A stretch of 64,000 nt of DNA from Clostridium sp. ZS2-4 (GTDB lineage: Bacteria > Bacillota > Clostridia > Clostridiales > Clostridiaceae): contig NZ_JAPPRQ010000053.1 of assembly GCF_026719745.1 (NCBI RefSeq), forward strand, positions 124,001 through 188,000, in the 5' to 3' direction. The notes under the pieces were generated by a model, which was not told where the DNA came from, ran no database searches, and saw nothing but the letters and a program-made list of their open reading frames with translations. Positions 1-8,272 of this stretch are shown here, one piece after another. The position numbers and the translations under genes were made by a program. Positions within the stretch are counted from its first letter, which is position 1. Each line of letters opens with the position of its first letter.

Positions 1-320
1 AATTGACTTAACTCTTTATTATTAAGAATTTGCATTGATATATTCTCAATATTCCCTGTTACCAAATCAATATATTTTTTATTTTGTTCTAGTACATTCA
101 TTGTTGAACTTTTAAATTCATTAGTTATTCTATTTTTAGTTATAAAAAAAGTACTTACACTGGAGGCTGCCAAAGATATAATAATTAACATACTAAAAGT
201 TACTACCATATTTCTTAATATACTATTTCTTATTTTTAAATCAGAGGCTATATTTGTTTTTCTATTTCTTATTTTCTTATTTATTTTTCTGTTTTTTAAC
301 CTCAAATTTAATTTTTTCAT
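1..320 (-). CDS. N-terminal part of a membrane sensor, probably a methyl-accepting chemotaxis protein (cut by window edge)
   Basis: The minus strand is open from an ATG at 318-320 to the left edge, 106 codons. A ribosome site AGGGGG lies about 6 bases before the ATG. The protein starts with a very basic stretch (KLNLRLKNRKINKKIRNRK), followed by one hydrophobic segment near residues 37-60 and then a polar region with NIENISMQI. A basic cytoplasmic tail, one membrane helix and an extracellular helix fit the start of a clostridial chemoreceptor with a Cache-type sensor. No signalling domain is inside the window, so a sensor kinase is also possible. The family assignment is inference from topology only. 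Confidence 0.55.
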   Translation of the reverse strand, partial: MKKLNLRLKNRKINKKIRNRKTNIASDLKIRNSILRNMVVTFSMLIIISLAASSVSTFFITKNRITNEFKSSTMNVLEQNKKYIDLVTGNIENISMQILNNKELSQ

Positions 321-544
321 AAAAATCCCCCTAATCATGATGTATTAAACCCACGTTTAAGAAATTTAGCTTACCCCTTTTTTATTGTATTGTTTATTTG
401 TTTACACATGTTTTAAAAACATTTTATATTTTTTACTATTATATTATTATTTTCTACTATTATTTACCAATAGTCAACCACCTTTAGTTATTTATGTGCA
501 TTTAAATAAATTTTAATAATTATTTTGGTCACTTTGAACAATAA

Positions 545-574
545 AAAAGTAGGAAATATACTTATCCTACTTTT
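545..574. terminator. bidirectional intrinsic terminator
   Basis: Inverted repeat AAAAGTAGGA / TCCTACTTTT with a short A/T loop. It lies downstream of the histidine kinase operon on the minus strand and carries T-runs on both sides. Confidence 0.7.
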
Positions 575-668
575 CTAATAATGCCTTAATTAAGGCTAAT
601 CCTATTCTACTTCCTTTAGGTTCAGTAAATTTTATTGCATTTGAGAGAAGATTTAATATTATTCTATT
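567..668 (-). pseudogene. vestigial C-terminal fragment of a histidine kinase
   Basis: Read on the minus strand in a frame different from the neighbouring kinase, this stretch encodes NRIILNLLSNAIKFTE, then PKGSRIGLALIKALLEK and a stop. The first part is a textbook N-box of a histidine kinase ATPase domain and the second resembles the G2 box (GLGLxIxKxLVE). The roughly 40-60 residues that normally separate them, including the DxGxG box, are missing. There is no start codon or upstream domain. It overlaps the last bases of the intact kinase gene and its stop sits inside the terminator hairpin. This is best explained as the remnant of a second kinase after an internal deletion. Confidence 0.65.
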
Positions 669-2041
669 TTCAATGCTATTTTAACTGTTGTACCTACACC
701 AAAGCTACTTTCTATATATAATTTTCCACCATGCATCAATATTATTTCATCACAAATTGCAAGTCCAATACCATTACCTGCTTTGTTTATATCTCCTTTA
801 TAAAACTTTTTCTTGATATTAGGTAACTGTTCATTTTTTATACCACATCCAGTATCCACTATTGAAACAACAACATTCTCTTCTTGAATTGAAGTGTATA
901 TATTAATGCTGCCACCTTCATATGTAAATTTCAAAGCATTATCTAGTACATTTATAAAAACCTGCTTAAGTCTATTTTTATCGGCTTTAATATATGGTAA
1001 ATCTATAATATTGTGCTTTAATTCTATGCCATTTCTCTCAGCTCTCGGCTGCATTTGTTTTAATATGTTAAATAGCAGCTCTTTAATCTTTACTGATTCA
1101 ATATTAAGAGTAATTTTACCAGCTTGAAACCTGGAGAAATCTAAGAGTTCTTCTACTAGAGAAGATAAACGTTCACTTTCTTCTATTATAATATCAAGCC
1201 CCTCGTCCCTTTTAATAGTGTCTGTAAATTCTTTAAGCTTTAAAGTTAATGCCCACCCTTTTATAGATGTCAAGGGCGTTCTAAGTTCGTGAGATATTGA
1301 AGATATGAACTCATTTTTAAGTTTTTCATTCTTTAATATTTCCTGTGCCATATAATTTAAGGTATCTGCCATACTTCCAACCTCATCATCATATTTTTTC
1401 TTTGCTCTTAAAGAAAATTCTCCTTGTGCCATTTGTTTAGCCACATCAGTGACTTGATTTAAAGGTTTCGTTATAGTATTGGAAATCATTATACTTACTA
1501 TTGTGATAGATAAAATAACCAAAATCCCAATCAAGCTAGAAATTATCAAAATCTTCTTTAGCAATAAATTAACAGCTTCAAGAGATGTTATAAAACGCAG
1601 CACTCCTACAACATTTCCATTAATTTTTAAAGGTGCTGATACAGCCATTACTATTTCATTTGTATAAGGCTGATTACCTTGCCATGAAGATGTACCTCCC
1701 TTTAGTGCTAAATTAATCTCAAAAGAATCTATTTCAGTTCCTGGTGCAATTCCTATAGAGTCACATAAAATCCTCTTATTTTTATCAATTATTTGAACTT
1801 CAGCATTGGTAGAATAAGAAAAGCTTTCTATCAAATCATCTGCTGCAGTATCCAATGGTTTGTTTGCTAAATACTTGCTATAAAAATTACTAGATATTTT
1901 TACTTGCTTATATAAAATCTCTTCAATTCCTTTATAATAATAATTTTTAATACTTACCAATAAAATTAATTCCAAAATTATTACGGTTAAAAATATTACA
2001 ACAAAATGACTTCCCCAAAGCCTACTCTTTATACTTTTCAT
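659..2041 (-). CDS. membrane sensor histidine kinase (HAMP, HisKA, HATPase_c)
   Basis: A 460-residue orthodox sensor kinase. One membrane helix is at about residues 8-32, an extracellular sensor region follows to about 155, and a second helix is at about 160-188. A HAMP linker (TKPLNQVTDVAKQMAQGEF) leads to the phosphoacceptor box FISSISHELRTPLTSIKGW with its histidine. The ATPase domain has an N-box (VFINVLDNALKFT), a G1 box (VDTGCGI), an F-box (KKFYKGD) and a G2 box (GNGIGLAIC), so it looks catalytically complete. It is the last gene of a three-gene operon, 17 bases after the response regulator that is its obvious partner. The signal is unknown; the co-transcribed lipoprotein may take part in sensing. 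Confidence 0.93.
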   Translation of the reverse strand: MKSIKSRLWGSHFVVIFLTVIILELILLVSIKNYYYKGIEEILYKQVKISSNFYSKYLANKPLDTAADDLIESFSYSTNAEVQIIDKNKRILCDSIGIAPGTEIDSFEINLALKGGTSSWQGNQPYTNEIVMAVSAPLKINGNVVGVLRFITSLEAVNLLLKKILIISSLIGILVILSITIVSIMISNTITKPLNQVTDVAKQMAQGEFSLRAKKKYDDEVGSMADTLNYMAQEILKNEKLKNEFISSISHELRTPLTSIKGWALTLKLKEFTDTIKRDEGLDIIIEESERLSSLVEELLDFSRFQAGKITLNIESVKIKELLFNILKQMQPRAERNGIELKHNIIDLPYIKADKNRLKQVFINVLDNALKFTYEGGSINIYTSIQEENVVVSIVDTGCGIKNEQLPNIKKKFYKGDINKAGNGIGLAICDEIILMHGGKLYIESSFGVGTTVKIALKIE

Positions 2042-2058
2042 CCAAACACATCCTAAAG

Positions 2059-2748
2059 TTACTTAAACCTGTATCCATATCCCCAAACAGTTTGTATTAA
2101 CTGAGGGTTTGAAGGGTCTTCTTCTAGCTTTTCTCTTAGTTTTCTAACATGTACATCTACAGTTTTATATTCTCCATAAAAATCTTTACCCCATGCTAAA
2201 TCCAATAGTTCCTCTCTTGTAAATGCTTTATCTTCATTTTCCATAAAGACTTTAATAAGGGCAAATTCTCTATGAGTAAGTTCTAACTCTTTACCATTTT
2301 TATAAATTTTCTGAGAATATTTATCTAATTTTAAATTTTCCAAACTTATACTATCAGAAACAGAACTACTTCTCTGAGGTCTTTTTATCCTTCTCAAAAT
2401 AGCTCTTATTCTAGATACTAGCTCCATAGGATTAAAAGGTTTTACCATATAGTCATCTGCTCCTAAATCCAATCCTACAATTTTGTCCATATCTTGTCCC
2501 TTTGCAGTTAGCATTATTATACATATATCAGGGAATTGTTCTCTTAGCTTTTCACACACTTCATATCCATCTATTCCAGGCAGCATAATATCTAAAACTG
2601 CAATATCTGGTTTTCCTTTTTTACATTTTTCTAAAGCCTCTTCACCTGAAGAGGCTTCTATTACATCAAAATTGTTTATATTAAGATTTACTACAATAAA
2701 GCTCCTAATGTGTTTTTCATCTTCAACTACAAGTACCTTTTCCCCCAT
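2059..2748 (-). CDS. OmpR/PhoB-family response regulator
   Basis: A 229-residue two-domain regulator. The receiver domain (about 1-120) has the acidic pair ED at residues 10-11, the phosphoacceptor Asp53 in VLDIMLPGIDGYEV, a conserved Thr in MLTAKG and Lys in VKPF. The C-terminal winged helix (about 130-229) ends in the typical VWGYGYRF. It sits between the lipoprotein gene (19 bases upstream) and the kinase (17 bases downstream). It is inferred to be phosphorylated by that kinase and to act as a DNA-binding transcription factor; its targets cannot be told from the sequence. Confidence 0.95.
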   Translation of the reverse strand: MGEKVLVVEDEKHIRSFIVVNLNINNFDVIEASSGEEALEKCKKGKPDIAVLDIMLPGIDGYEVCEKLREQFPDICIIMLTAKGQDMDKIVGLDLGADDYMVKPFNPMELVSRIRAILRRIKRPQRSSSVSDSISLENLKLDKYSQKIYKNGKELELTHREFALIKVFMENEDKAFTREELLDLAWGKDFYGEYKTVDVHVRKLREKLEEDPSNPQLIQTVWGYGYRFK

Positions 2749-2767
2749 TTAAATCAACTCCAAAACT

Positions 2768-4000
2768 CTATTTTATTTTATTCAATTCATTTTTTACATT
2801 ATTAAAAATAATACTTTTAATGATATTAACATTTGATTCTTGTCCAAAATACCCTTCCTTTGAAAGATTCTCAAGTATATTTAAAGCTCTATCAAAGTCT
2901 TCCTTTGCTTTAATCTTATTATTTTGTCCTAGAAGTGCTTTTCCTCGTTGAAAATATATGTCTGATAAATTTTTTTCTAAAAGCATTATATCCATATTAC
3001 TATTTTCCATATTATTATTTTTAAGTTCTGTACGTTTTTCATAATCTAATAATTTTGATACATCAATGGATATTTGACTTAGAAGCTTTTCTGCCTCTTT
3101 ATATCTTCCTAATTTATTTAATGCCTCTCCTTTAAGCATGTAAAATCTATGATTTTCTAATTCTAAAAGTTTTTCTTTACCCTTTTTTATTTCAAAAACT
3201 TTTTCAATAGATTTTAATGCTTCCTGAGATAAATTAGCTTTAATTTGTGCGTCTATCAAATAGTACCATACCAATTGAAGCTTATTCTCTTCTTTTAATA
3301 AATCTTTATAATAGCTTATTGCTTCTTTAAAATATTCTGGATAAGAATCCTCATCAAAATAAAAATCTTTTCCATCAAATCTTATTACATTAAATCCATA
3401 AATATTTGATGCTTCCTTTAATCCAACACCAAAAGCAAAACCCTTTTCTTTATTTTTATCTGGAGTATTTAAAATTTCAAATTTATTCCATATATCTAAA
3501 TTTAATTCACTAACCTTACCATTATTAAATGTATATACTTGATATACAGAACCAGCATGGCTGCTTATTAAAGTGCCTACAATAAGACTTTTCTCATTAC
3601 TATTATATACATTTACAAGATCAACCATTGATATCATATTACCTTCACTTTTCTTTTCAAAGATTTTTGTCCATTGATTATTCTTATTTTTTAATACAAA
3701 AAATCCTTTCTCATATTTTTCTTGAATTTTGAAAAATACCACAACTTCCTTTTCTTTATCATTATCTACATCCAATTCATATACACTCTTTTTGCTAACT
3801 ATCTCATTTGGCGCTAAAAGTTTTGCACCTTCTGGTAGAAATTTTCTAGCAATAGCTTTCAAATCACTATTATCCTTAATTTGTTCTTCTGCCAGCTTAG
3901 GTGGCTTAATCATTGAAGCTGGAGTAGACAGTTTTGCACACCCTGTAGAAAAAATTTCTAAAGTTAATACTATAGAGATAAACCCAAATTTTCTATTCAT
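2768..4000 (-). CDS. lipoprotein with C-terminal tetratricopeptide-like repeats
   Basis: A 410-residue exported protein. The start has a basic N-terminus, a hydrophobic stretch and a lipobox STGC with Cys21 as the lipidated residue; the ribosome site GAAGGA precedes the ATG. The middle (about 60-220) resembles a beta-rich sensor or FG-GAP-like region (YELDVDNDKEKEVVVFF). The C-terminal half has several helical pairs of TPR character (GRYKEAEKLLSQI; YFQRGKALLGQNNKIKAKE). It is the first gene of the operon with the response regulator and kinase. A sensory or accessory role for that two-component system is inference from position; no specific family was recognised. Confidence 0.75.
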   Translation of the reverse strand: MNRKFGFISIVLTLEIFSTGCAKLSTPASMIKPPKLAEEQIKDNSDLKAIARKFLPEGAKLLAPNEIVSKKSVYELDVDNDKEKEVVVFFKIQEKYEKGFFVLKNKNNQWTKIFEKKSEGNMISMVDLVNVYNSNEKSLIVGTLISSHAGSVYQVYTFNNGKVSELNLDIWNKFEILNTPDKNKEKGFAFGVGLKEASNIYGFNVIRFDGKDFYFDEDSYPEYFKEAISYYKDLLKEENKLQLVWYYLIDAQIKANLSQEALKSIEKVFEIKKGKEKLLELENHRFYMLKGEALNKLGRYKEAEKLLSQISIDVSKLLDYEKRTELKNNNMENSNMDIMLLEKNLSDIYFQRGKALLGQNNKIKAKEDFDRALNILENLSKEGYFGQESNVNIIKSIIFNNVKNELNKIK

Positions 4001-4148
4001 TATAATCCTTCTTTCACCTTATATTATAAAATATTCAAATTAAGCTGCATACTTCTTATTTTTAATTATATAAGCTGACGAATTATTAAGTAGTTATCCT
4101 AAAGTAAAAAATAGTTATGAAAAGGTTATGTAATTTATAAGTTCTTTG

Positions 4149-4177
4149 TTGACAAATAAAATTTTTAATAGTATATT
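4149..4177 (+). promoter_or_regulatory. sigma-A promoter of the Rrf2 regulator gene
   Basis: TTGACA at 4149-4154 and TATATT at 4172-4177 are separated by exactly 17 bases. The start codon of the regulator is at 4222. Confidence 0.8.
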
Positions 4178-4180
4178 GAA

Positions 4181-4201
4181 ACTATACCATTTAAGTATAG
4201 T
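4181..4201. promoter_or_regulatory. palindromic operator, probable Rrf2 autoregulatory site
   Basis: An inverted repeat with arms ACTATA and TATAGT around CCATTTAAG starts three bases after the -10 box. The 19-base core ACTATACCATTTwAGTATA recurs at 4669-4687 before cooS, which is the main reason to call it an operator. Confidence 0.7.
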
Positions 4202-4221
4202 TTAATGTTAGGAGATATAAA

Positions 4222-4635
4222 ATGAAAATTACTCAAGAAGTTGATTATGCTCTTAGGGTTGTTCTCTATCTGTCTAAACTGGGATATGGTAATAAGATAG
4301 AAGCTAAGGTTATATCACATCAAGAGAATATTCCCCTTAGATTCTTATTAAAACTTTTAAGAAAACTGAAACAAGCAAGTATTATTGACTCTTTCAGAGG
4401 TGTTACTGGAGGTTATGCACTTGCCAAATTGCCCAAAGATATAACATTAAAAGATGTTGTAGAGGCTATTGATGGTCCTATCTATGTAAATAGATGTCTA
4501 TATGACCCCTCTCTCTGCAACTTAAACAGAACAAACCATTGTGAAATGCACAAGACTTTAAATAGAGTACAGCAAAAGCTGCTCTATGAACTTGAAGATA
4601 TAAACTTCGAAGATATTATAAAAGATAATAAATAA
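4222..4635 (+). CDS. Rrf2/IscR-family transcription regulator
   Basis: A 137-residue protein of typical Rrf2 length. The N-terminal winged helix-turn-helix (MKITQEVDYALRVVLYLSKL, later RGVTGGYALAK) is followed by a dimerisation helix and a cysteine cluster at Cys92, Cys99 and Cys107, close in spacing to the [2Fe-2S] ligands of IscR. Binding of an iron-sulfur cluster is therefore likely but unproven. The gene precedes cooS on the same strand, and a shared palindrome lies at both promoters, suggesting that it controls itself and the CO dehydrogenase, perhaps in response to redox state, iron or CO. The ribosome site TAGGAG precedes the ATG. Confidence 0.92.
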   Translation: MKITQEVDYALRVVLYLSKLGYGNKIEAKVISHQENIPLRFLLKLLRKLKQASIIDSFRGVTGGYALAKLPKDITLKDVVEAIDGPIYVNRCLYDPSLCNLNRTNHCEMHKTLNRVQQKLLYELEDINFEDIIKDNK

Positions 4636-4655
4636 GGAATTGTAAATTCCTTATT
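4631..4655 (+). terminator. hairpin at the end of the Rrf2 gene
   Basis: Perfect 11-bp stem AATAAGGAATT / AATTCCTTATT with a 3-base loop, overlapping the TAA stop and followed by TATTT. It separates the regulator from the cooS promoter, though the weak T-run may allow read-through. Confidence 0.65.
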
Positions 4656-4657
4656 TA

Positions 4658-4687
4658 TTTACATAAAAACTATACCATTTTAGTATA
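4658..4687 (+). promoter_or_regulatory. cooS promoter overlapped by the Rrf2-type operator
   Basis: TTTACA at 4658-4663 and TAGTAT at 4681-4686 are 17 bases apart. The operator core ACTATACCATTTTAGTATA (4669-4687) covers the spacer and the -10 box, a position where a bound protein would block RNA polymerase. At the regulator gene the same core lies just downstream of -10. Confidence 0.7.
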
Positions 4688-4708
4688 TTTTTTTAAGGAG
4701 GATTAATT

Positions 4709-6595
4709 ATGTCAGGATGTTTCAATTGTTCAACTTGTAAATCAGCTGATAAAATACTGGAAAATTTTATTTCAAAATTAGATATAGATACTTCTCACCA
4801 CAGAGTAGAAAGTCAAAATGTAAAATGTAATTTCGGTCTTCAAGGTGTATGCTGTCGCCTTTGCGCTAACGGTCCTTGTAGAATAACTCCAACTGCACCT
4901 AGAGGTATTTGTGGTGCTACCGCTGATACTATTGTTTCAAGAAACTTTTTAAGAGCTGTATCTGCTGGTGCTGGATGTTATCTTCATATTATAGAAAATA
5001 CAGCATGGAATCTAAAGAAAACAGGTGAAAACCAAGGAACCATAAAAGGAGAAAACACTTTAAATCACCTTGCCGAAATATTTGGAATTAATGCGGAAGA
5101 TATGCATGAAAAAGCTGTACTTGTAGCTGATAAAGTGCTTAAAGACTTATATAAGCCTAAATTCGAGAAAATGGAATTAGTAGAAAAGATGGCTTACAAG
5201 CCTCGTTTTGAAAAATGGAAAGAGCTTGGGATACTTCCTGGTGGCGCTAAATCAGAAGTTTTTGATGGAGTTGTAAAAACTTCTACAAACCTGAATAGTG
5301 ACCCTGTTAACATGCTTCTGAACTCTCTAAGTTTAGGAATCTCTACAGGCCTATACGGACTTACTCTTACAAATCTTTTAAATGACGTTATGCTTGGTGA
5401 ACCTAAAATAAGACCTGCAAAGGTAGGCTTTAAGGTTCTTAATAAGGATTATGTAAATATAATGATTACAGGTCATCAGCATTCTATGATAGCTGACCTG
5501 CAAGACAGACTTATAGATGATGATGTTGTTACACTAGCTAAAGAAGTTGGTGCAAAAGGCTTCAGGATTGTTGGTTCAACTTGTGTGGGGCAAGATTTGC
5601 AGCTTAGAGGTGAACACTACAAAGAAGTTTTCTCAGGTCATGCAGGGAATAACTATACAAGTGAAGCTTTAATTGCCACAGGTGGAATTGACATAATAGT
5701 TTCCGAATTTAACTGCACTTTACCTGGAATAGAACCTATTACAGATAAATTTTTAGTAGATATGCTTTGTATAGACGATGTCGCTAAAAAAGCTAATGCG
5801 GAATATATTCAATACTCATATGAAGAACGTGAAAATATCACTTCTCACATAATAAATAAAGCTGTGGAAAGCTACAAAAACAGACGTAACAAAATAACTA
5901 TCAATGTACCTGAAAATCATGGCGATGATAACTCATTAACAGGAATTAGCGAAAACTCTTTAAAAGAATTCCTTGGTGGAAGCTGGAAGCCTCTTATTGA
6001 CTTATTAGCTGAAGGAAAAATTAAAGGTATTGCTGGAGTTGTTGGCTGCTCTAACCTGGTTTCCGGTGGGCATGATGTGTTTACTGTTGAGCTTACAAAA
6101 GAACTTATTAAAAGAAATATAATTGTATTAACAGCTGGTTGTTCCAGCGGCGGACTTGAAAACGTGGGCTTAATGTCTCCTAATGCAGCAGAACTTGCTG
6201 GAGACAGTTTAAGAGAAATCTGTGAATCTCTTGGTATACCTCCTGTTCTTAACTTTGGTCCTTGTCTTGCAATAGGCAGACTTGAAATAGTAGCAACAGA
6301 GCTTGCCAGATATTTAGGAGTTGATATGCCTCAATTACCGCTTGTGTTGTCTGCTCCTCAATGGCTTGAAGAACAAGCTTTGGCAGATGGTGCCTTTGGT
6401 CTTGCTCTTGGACTTCCTCTTCATCTTGCAAAACCACCTTTCATAACTGGAAGTAAGGTTGTAACTAAAATTTTAACTGAAGACCTTGTAGATATAACTG
6501 GTGGACAGCTTATTTTAGAAGATGATGTTATGACAGCAGCAGATAAATTAGAAGAAATTATCTTAGGCAAAAGAAAAAGATTAGGTTTAAAATAA
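4709..6595 (+). CDS. cooS: anaerobic nickel carbon-monoxide dehydrogenase, catalytic subunit
   Basis: A 628-residue Ni-Fe-S enzyme that interconverts CO and CO2. Cluster D ligands are visible as Cys40 and Cys48, and cluster B as Cys49, Cys52, Cys57 and Cys68. The C-cluster set can be aligned by position: His256 (ITGHQHS), Cys292 (GSTCVGQ), Cys336 (EFNCTLPG), Cys447 (VVGCSNL), Cys478 (TAGCSSGG) and Cys519 (FGPCLAIG). Length and ligand spacing match the CooS family, but flanking residues differ from the best-known enzymes, for example STCVGQ and a shorter Cys57-Cys68 gap, so it may belong to a divergent clade. An AAGGAGG ribosome site precedes the ATG. There are no acetyl-CoA synthase or CooC/CooF genes beside it; it is a single-gene unit with the Rrf2 regulator. 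Confidence 0.95.
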   Translation: MSGCFNCSTCKSADKILENFISKLDIDTSHHRVESQNVKCNFGLQGVCCRLCANGPCRITPTAPRGICGATADTIVSRNFLRAVSAGAGCYLHIIENTAWNLKKTGENQGTIKGENTLNHLAEIFGINAEDMHEKAVLVADKVLKDLYKPKFEKMELVEKMAYKPRFEKWKELGILPGGAKSEVFDGVVKTSTNLNSDPVNMLLNSLSLGISTGLYGLTLTNLLNDVMLGEPKIRPAKVGFKVLNKDYVNIMITGHQHSMIADLQDRLIDDDVVTLAKEVGAKGFRIVGSTCVGQDLQLRGEHYKEVFSGHAGNNYTSEALIATGGIDIIVSEFNCTLPGIEPITDKFLVDMLCIDDVAKKANAEYIQYSYEERENITSHIINKAVESYKNRRNKITINVPENHGDDNSLTGISENSLKEFLGGSWKPLIDLLAEGKIKGIAGVVGCSNLVSGGHDVFTVELTKELIKRNIIVLTAGCSSGGLENVGLMSPNAAELAGDSLREICESLGIPPVLNFGPCLAIGRLEIVATELARYLGVDMPQLPLVLSAPQWLEEQALADGAFGLALGLPLHLAKPPFITGSKVVTKILTEDLVDITGGQLILEDDVMTAADKLEEIILGKRKRLGLK

Positions 6596-6638
6596 TCTAA
6601 AAGTGGGATATACTCCCTATATTTATTCCTTACTATTA

Positions 6639-6674
6639 AAAGCCTGTATCTCATAAATTTGAGCTACAGGCTTT
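6639..6674. terminator. bidirectional terminator between cooS and the purine permease
   Basis: Ten-base arms AAAGCCTGTA / TACAGGCTTT between two convergent genes. Confidence 0.8.
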
Positions 6675-6683
6675 GTAAACTTC

Positions 6684-7973
6684 TTATACAAAAAACTTTA
6701 ATATAAATAATGCACCAACTATATATGTAGGTAATGTAACCTCTTTTGCCCTTCCAGTTAAAGTCTTTAAGAATATATATGATACTATTCCAAATACTAT
6801 ACCATCTGATATGCTGTATGAAAGCGGCATCATTATTATTGTAAAGAAAGCTGGTATTGCTTCTGTAAAATCTATTAAATCTATTTCTTTAATAGGCTCC
6901 ATCATAAATAATCCAACTAGAATCAATGCTGGTGTAGTGGCAGGAGATGGTATCATTGTAAATAGTGGTGCAAAGAATAATGCTATTGCAAACATTCCTG
7001 CTGTTGATAAAGCAGTTAATCCTGTTTTTCCACCTTCAGCAACTCCTGAAGCACTTTCTACAAAAGTACTTACTGTACTTGTTCCAAGACAAGCTCCTAG
7101 AGTAGTTCCTATTGCATCTGCAAATAATGCTTTTTTTACTCTTGGAACCTTGCCATTTTCATCTAGCATTTTTGCTTTAGTAGCAACACCTACAAGAGTT
7201 CCTACCGTATCAAACATATCCATAAATAATAATGTAAATAAAACAATAAACATGTTTGGAGTAAATATATGACTCCATTCAAATTTAAAAAATATTGGTT
7301 TCAATGATGGCGGTGCACTTATTATTGCACTTGGAAGCTGAGTTATGTTCATTGGAATACCGATTATTGTTGTAGCGACAATCCCAATAAGCAGCGCTCC
7401 TCTAACATTTTTCGCCAGTAAAACTCCTGTAATTATAATTCCTATAATAGCAAGCAGTGCAGTTCCACTTGTTACATGTCCAAGCTTAAGAATTGTACTA
7501 TGCTCTTCGTGTATTATTATTTTAGCATTATCTAATCCTATAAAAGCAATGAAAAGCCCTATTCCCACAGAAATAGCTCTTTTAATATTCATAGGAATAG
7601 AATCTACTATAGCTTCACGCACATTAAAAGCTGTAAGTAAAATAAAAATAATTCCTTCTAAAAATACTGCCGTTAAAGCAAATTCAAAACTATATCCCAT
7701 TTGCTTAACTATTGTGAAAGCAAAAAAAGCGTTAAGTCCCATACCTGGTGCTTGCGCAAAAGGAAGCTTTGCATATAATCCCATTATTGCAGTTGCAATA
7801 ACTGCTGATAATGCTGTAGCTGTAAATACTGCTCCTGAGTCCATTCCTGCTACTGATAATATTGCTGGATTTACAATTAATATGTAAGCCATAGTCATAA
7901 ATGTAGTTATTCCTGCCAAAATTTCCGTTTTAACATTAGTTCCATTTTCTTTTAGTTTAAAGTATGATTCCAT
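6684..7973 (-). CDS. NCS2-family purine permease (guanine/hypoxanthine type, AzgA subfamily)
   Basis: About 429 residues with 12-14 membrane helices. Family signatures are the N-terminal EILAGITTFMTMAYILIVNP and the central FTLLFMDMFDTVGTLVG, which are typical of AzgA/PbuG-type nucleobase transporters. The reading frame extends 20 codons further upstream, but the start at 7973 is preferred: GAAGGGA precedes it, the protein then begins MESYFKLKENGT like its relatives, and the promoter -10 box lies inside the longer version. It imports purine bases by proton symport, as known for the family; the exact substrate cannot be read from sequence. The gene is monocistronic. Confidence 0.9.
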   Translation of the reverse strand: MESYFKLKENGTNVKTEILAGITTFMTMAYILIVNPAILSVAGMDSGAVFTATALSAVIATAIMGLYAKLPFAQAPGMGLNAFFAFTIVKQMGYSFEFALTAVFLEGIIFILLTAFNVREAIVDSIPMNIKRAISVGIGLFIAFIGLDNAKIIIHEEHSTILKLGHVTSGTALLAIIGIIITGVLLAKNVRGALLIGIVATTIIGIPMNITQLPSAIISAPPSLKPIFFKFEWSHIFTPNMFIVLFTLLFMDMFDTVGTLVGVATKAKMLDENGKVPRVKKALFADAIGTTLGACLGTSTVSTFVESASGVAEGGKTGLTALSTAGMFAIALFFAPLFTMIPSPATTPALILVGLFMMEPIKEIDLIDFTEAIPAFFTIIMMPLSYSISDGIVFGIVSYIFLKTLTGRAKEVTLPTYIVGALFILKFFV

Positions 7974-8017
7974 ATGTCTTTCCCTTCTTGATTTGTTTTC
8001 ATTTTTGACCCTTGTAC

Positions 8018-8046
8018 ATATTAGCAAATGCATATATTAAAGTCAA
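8018..8046 (-). promoter_or_regulatory. sigma-A promoter of the purine permease
   Basis: On the minus strand TTGACT (8046-8041) and TAATAT (8023-8018) are 17 bases apart. Confidence 0.78.
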
Positions 8047-8050
8047 GAAA

Positions 8051-8063
8051 AATCACGAACATT
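8051..8063. promoter_or_regulatory. possible PurR box upstream of the permease promoter
   Basis: AATCACGAACATT resembles the Gram-positive PurBox (AWWWCCGAACWWT) with two mismatches and lies five bases upstream of the -35 box. A second similar site, AAATACGAACATT on the minus strand near 8209-8221, has one mismatch. Regulation of purine uptake by PurR is known for the family; the assignment here is tentative. Confidence 0.35.
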
Positions 8064-8226
8064 CCTAGCATTTTCACTTCTTATATTTTGTTATAATATT
8101 ATGTATATATCACAATTATCAATGTTCATTACTCAATAATCAATCTTTAAAAAACTTCAACGAAGTTTTAATAAAATGAATAGTATTTATTGACACTTAT
8201 ATGTTTAATGTTCGTATTTAAAACCC

Positions 8227-8263
8227 AAAGGAGCTAAAATCCTCATGGATTTTAACTCCTTTT
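8227..8263 (-). terminator. hairpin downstream of ctfB
   Basis: Arms AAAGGAG and TAAAATCC pair with GGATTTTA and CTCCTTT around a 4-base loop. It lies just after the ctfB stop on the minus strand. The T-run in that direction is short and interrupted by G. Confidence 0.6.
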
Positions 8264-8272
8264 ATATCTATA

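Noticed and set aside
7345-7887. 180-codon plus-strand frame within the purine permease
   Set aside because: It is the antisense shadow of hydrophobic coding sequence, without a ribosome site.
7974-8272. Possible guanine/adenine riboswitch before the purine permease
   Set aside because: None of the conserved loop sequences of the purine aptamer is present, and the promoter leaves a leader of only about 40 bases.
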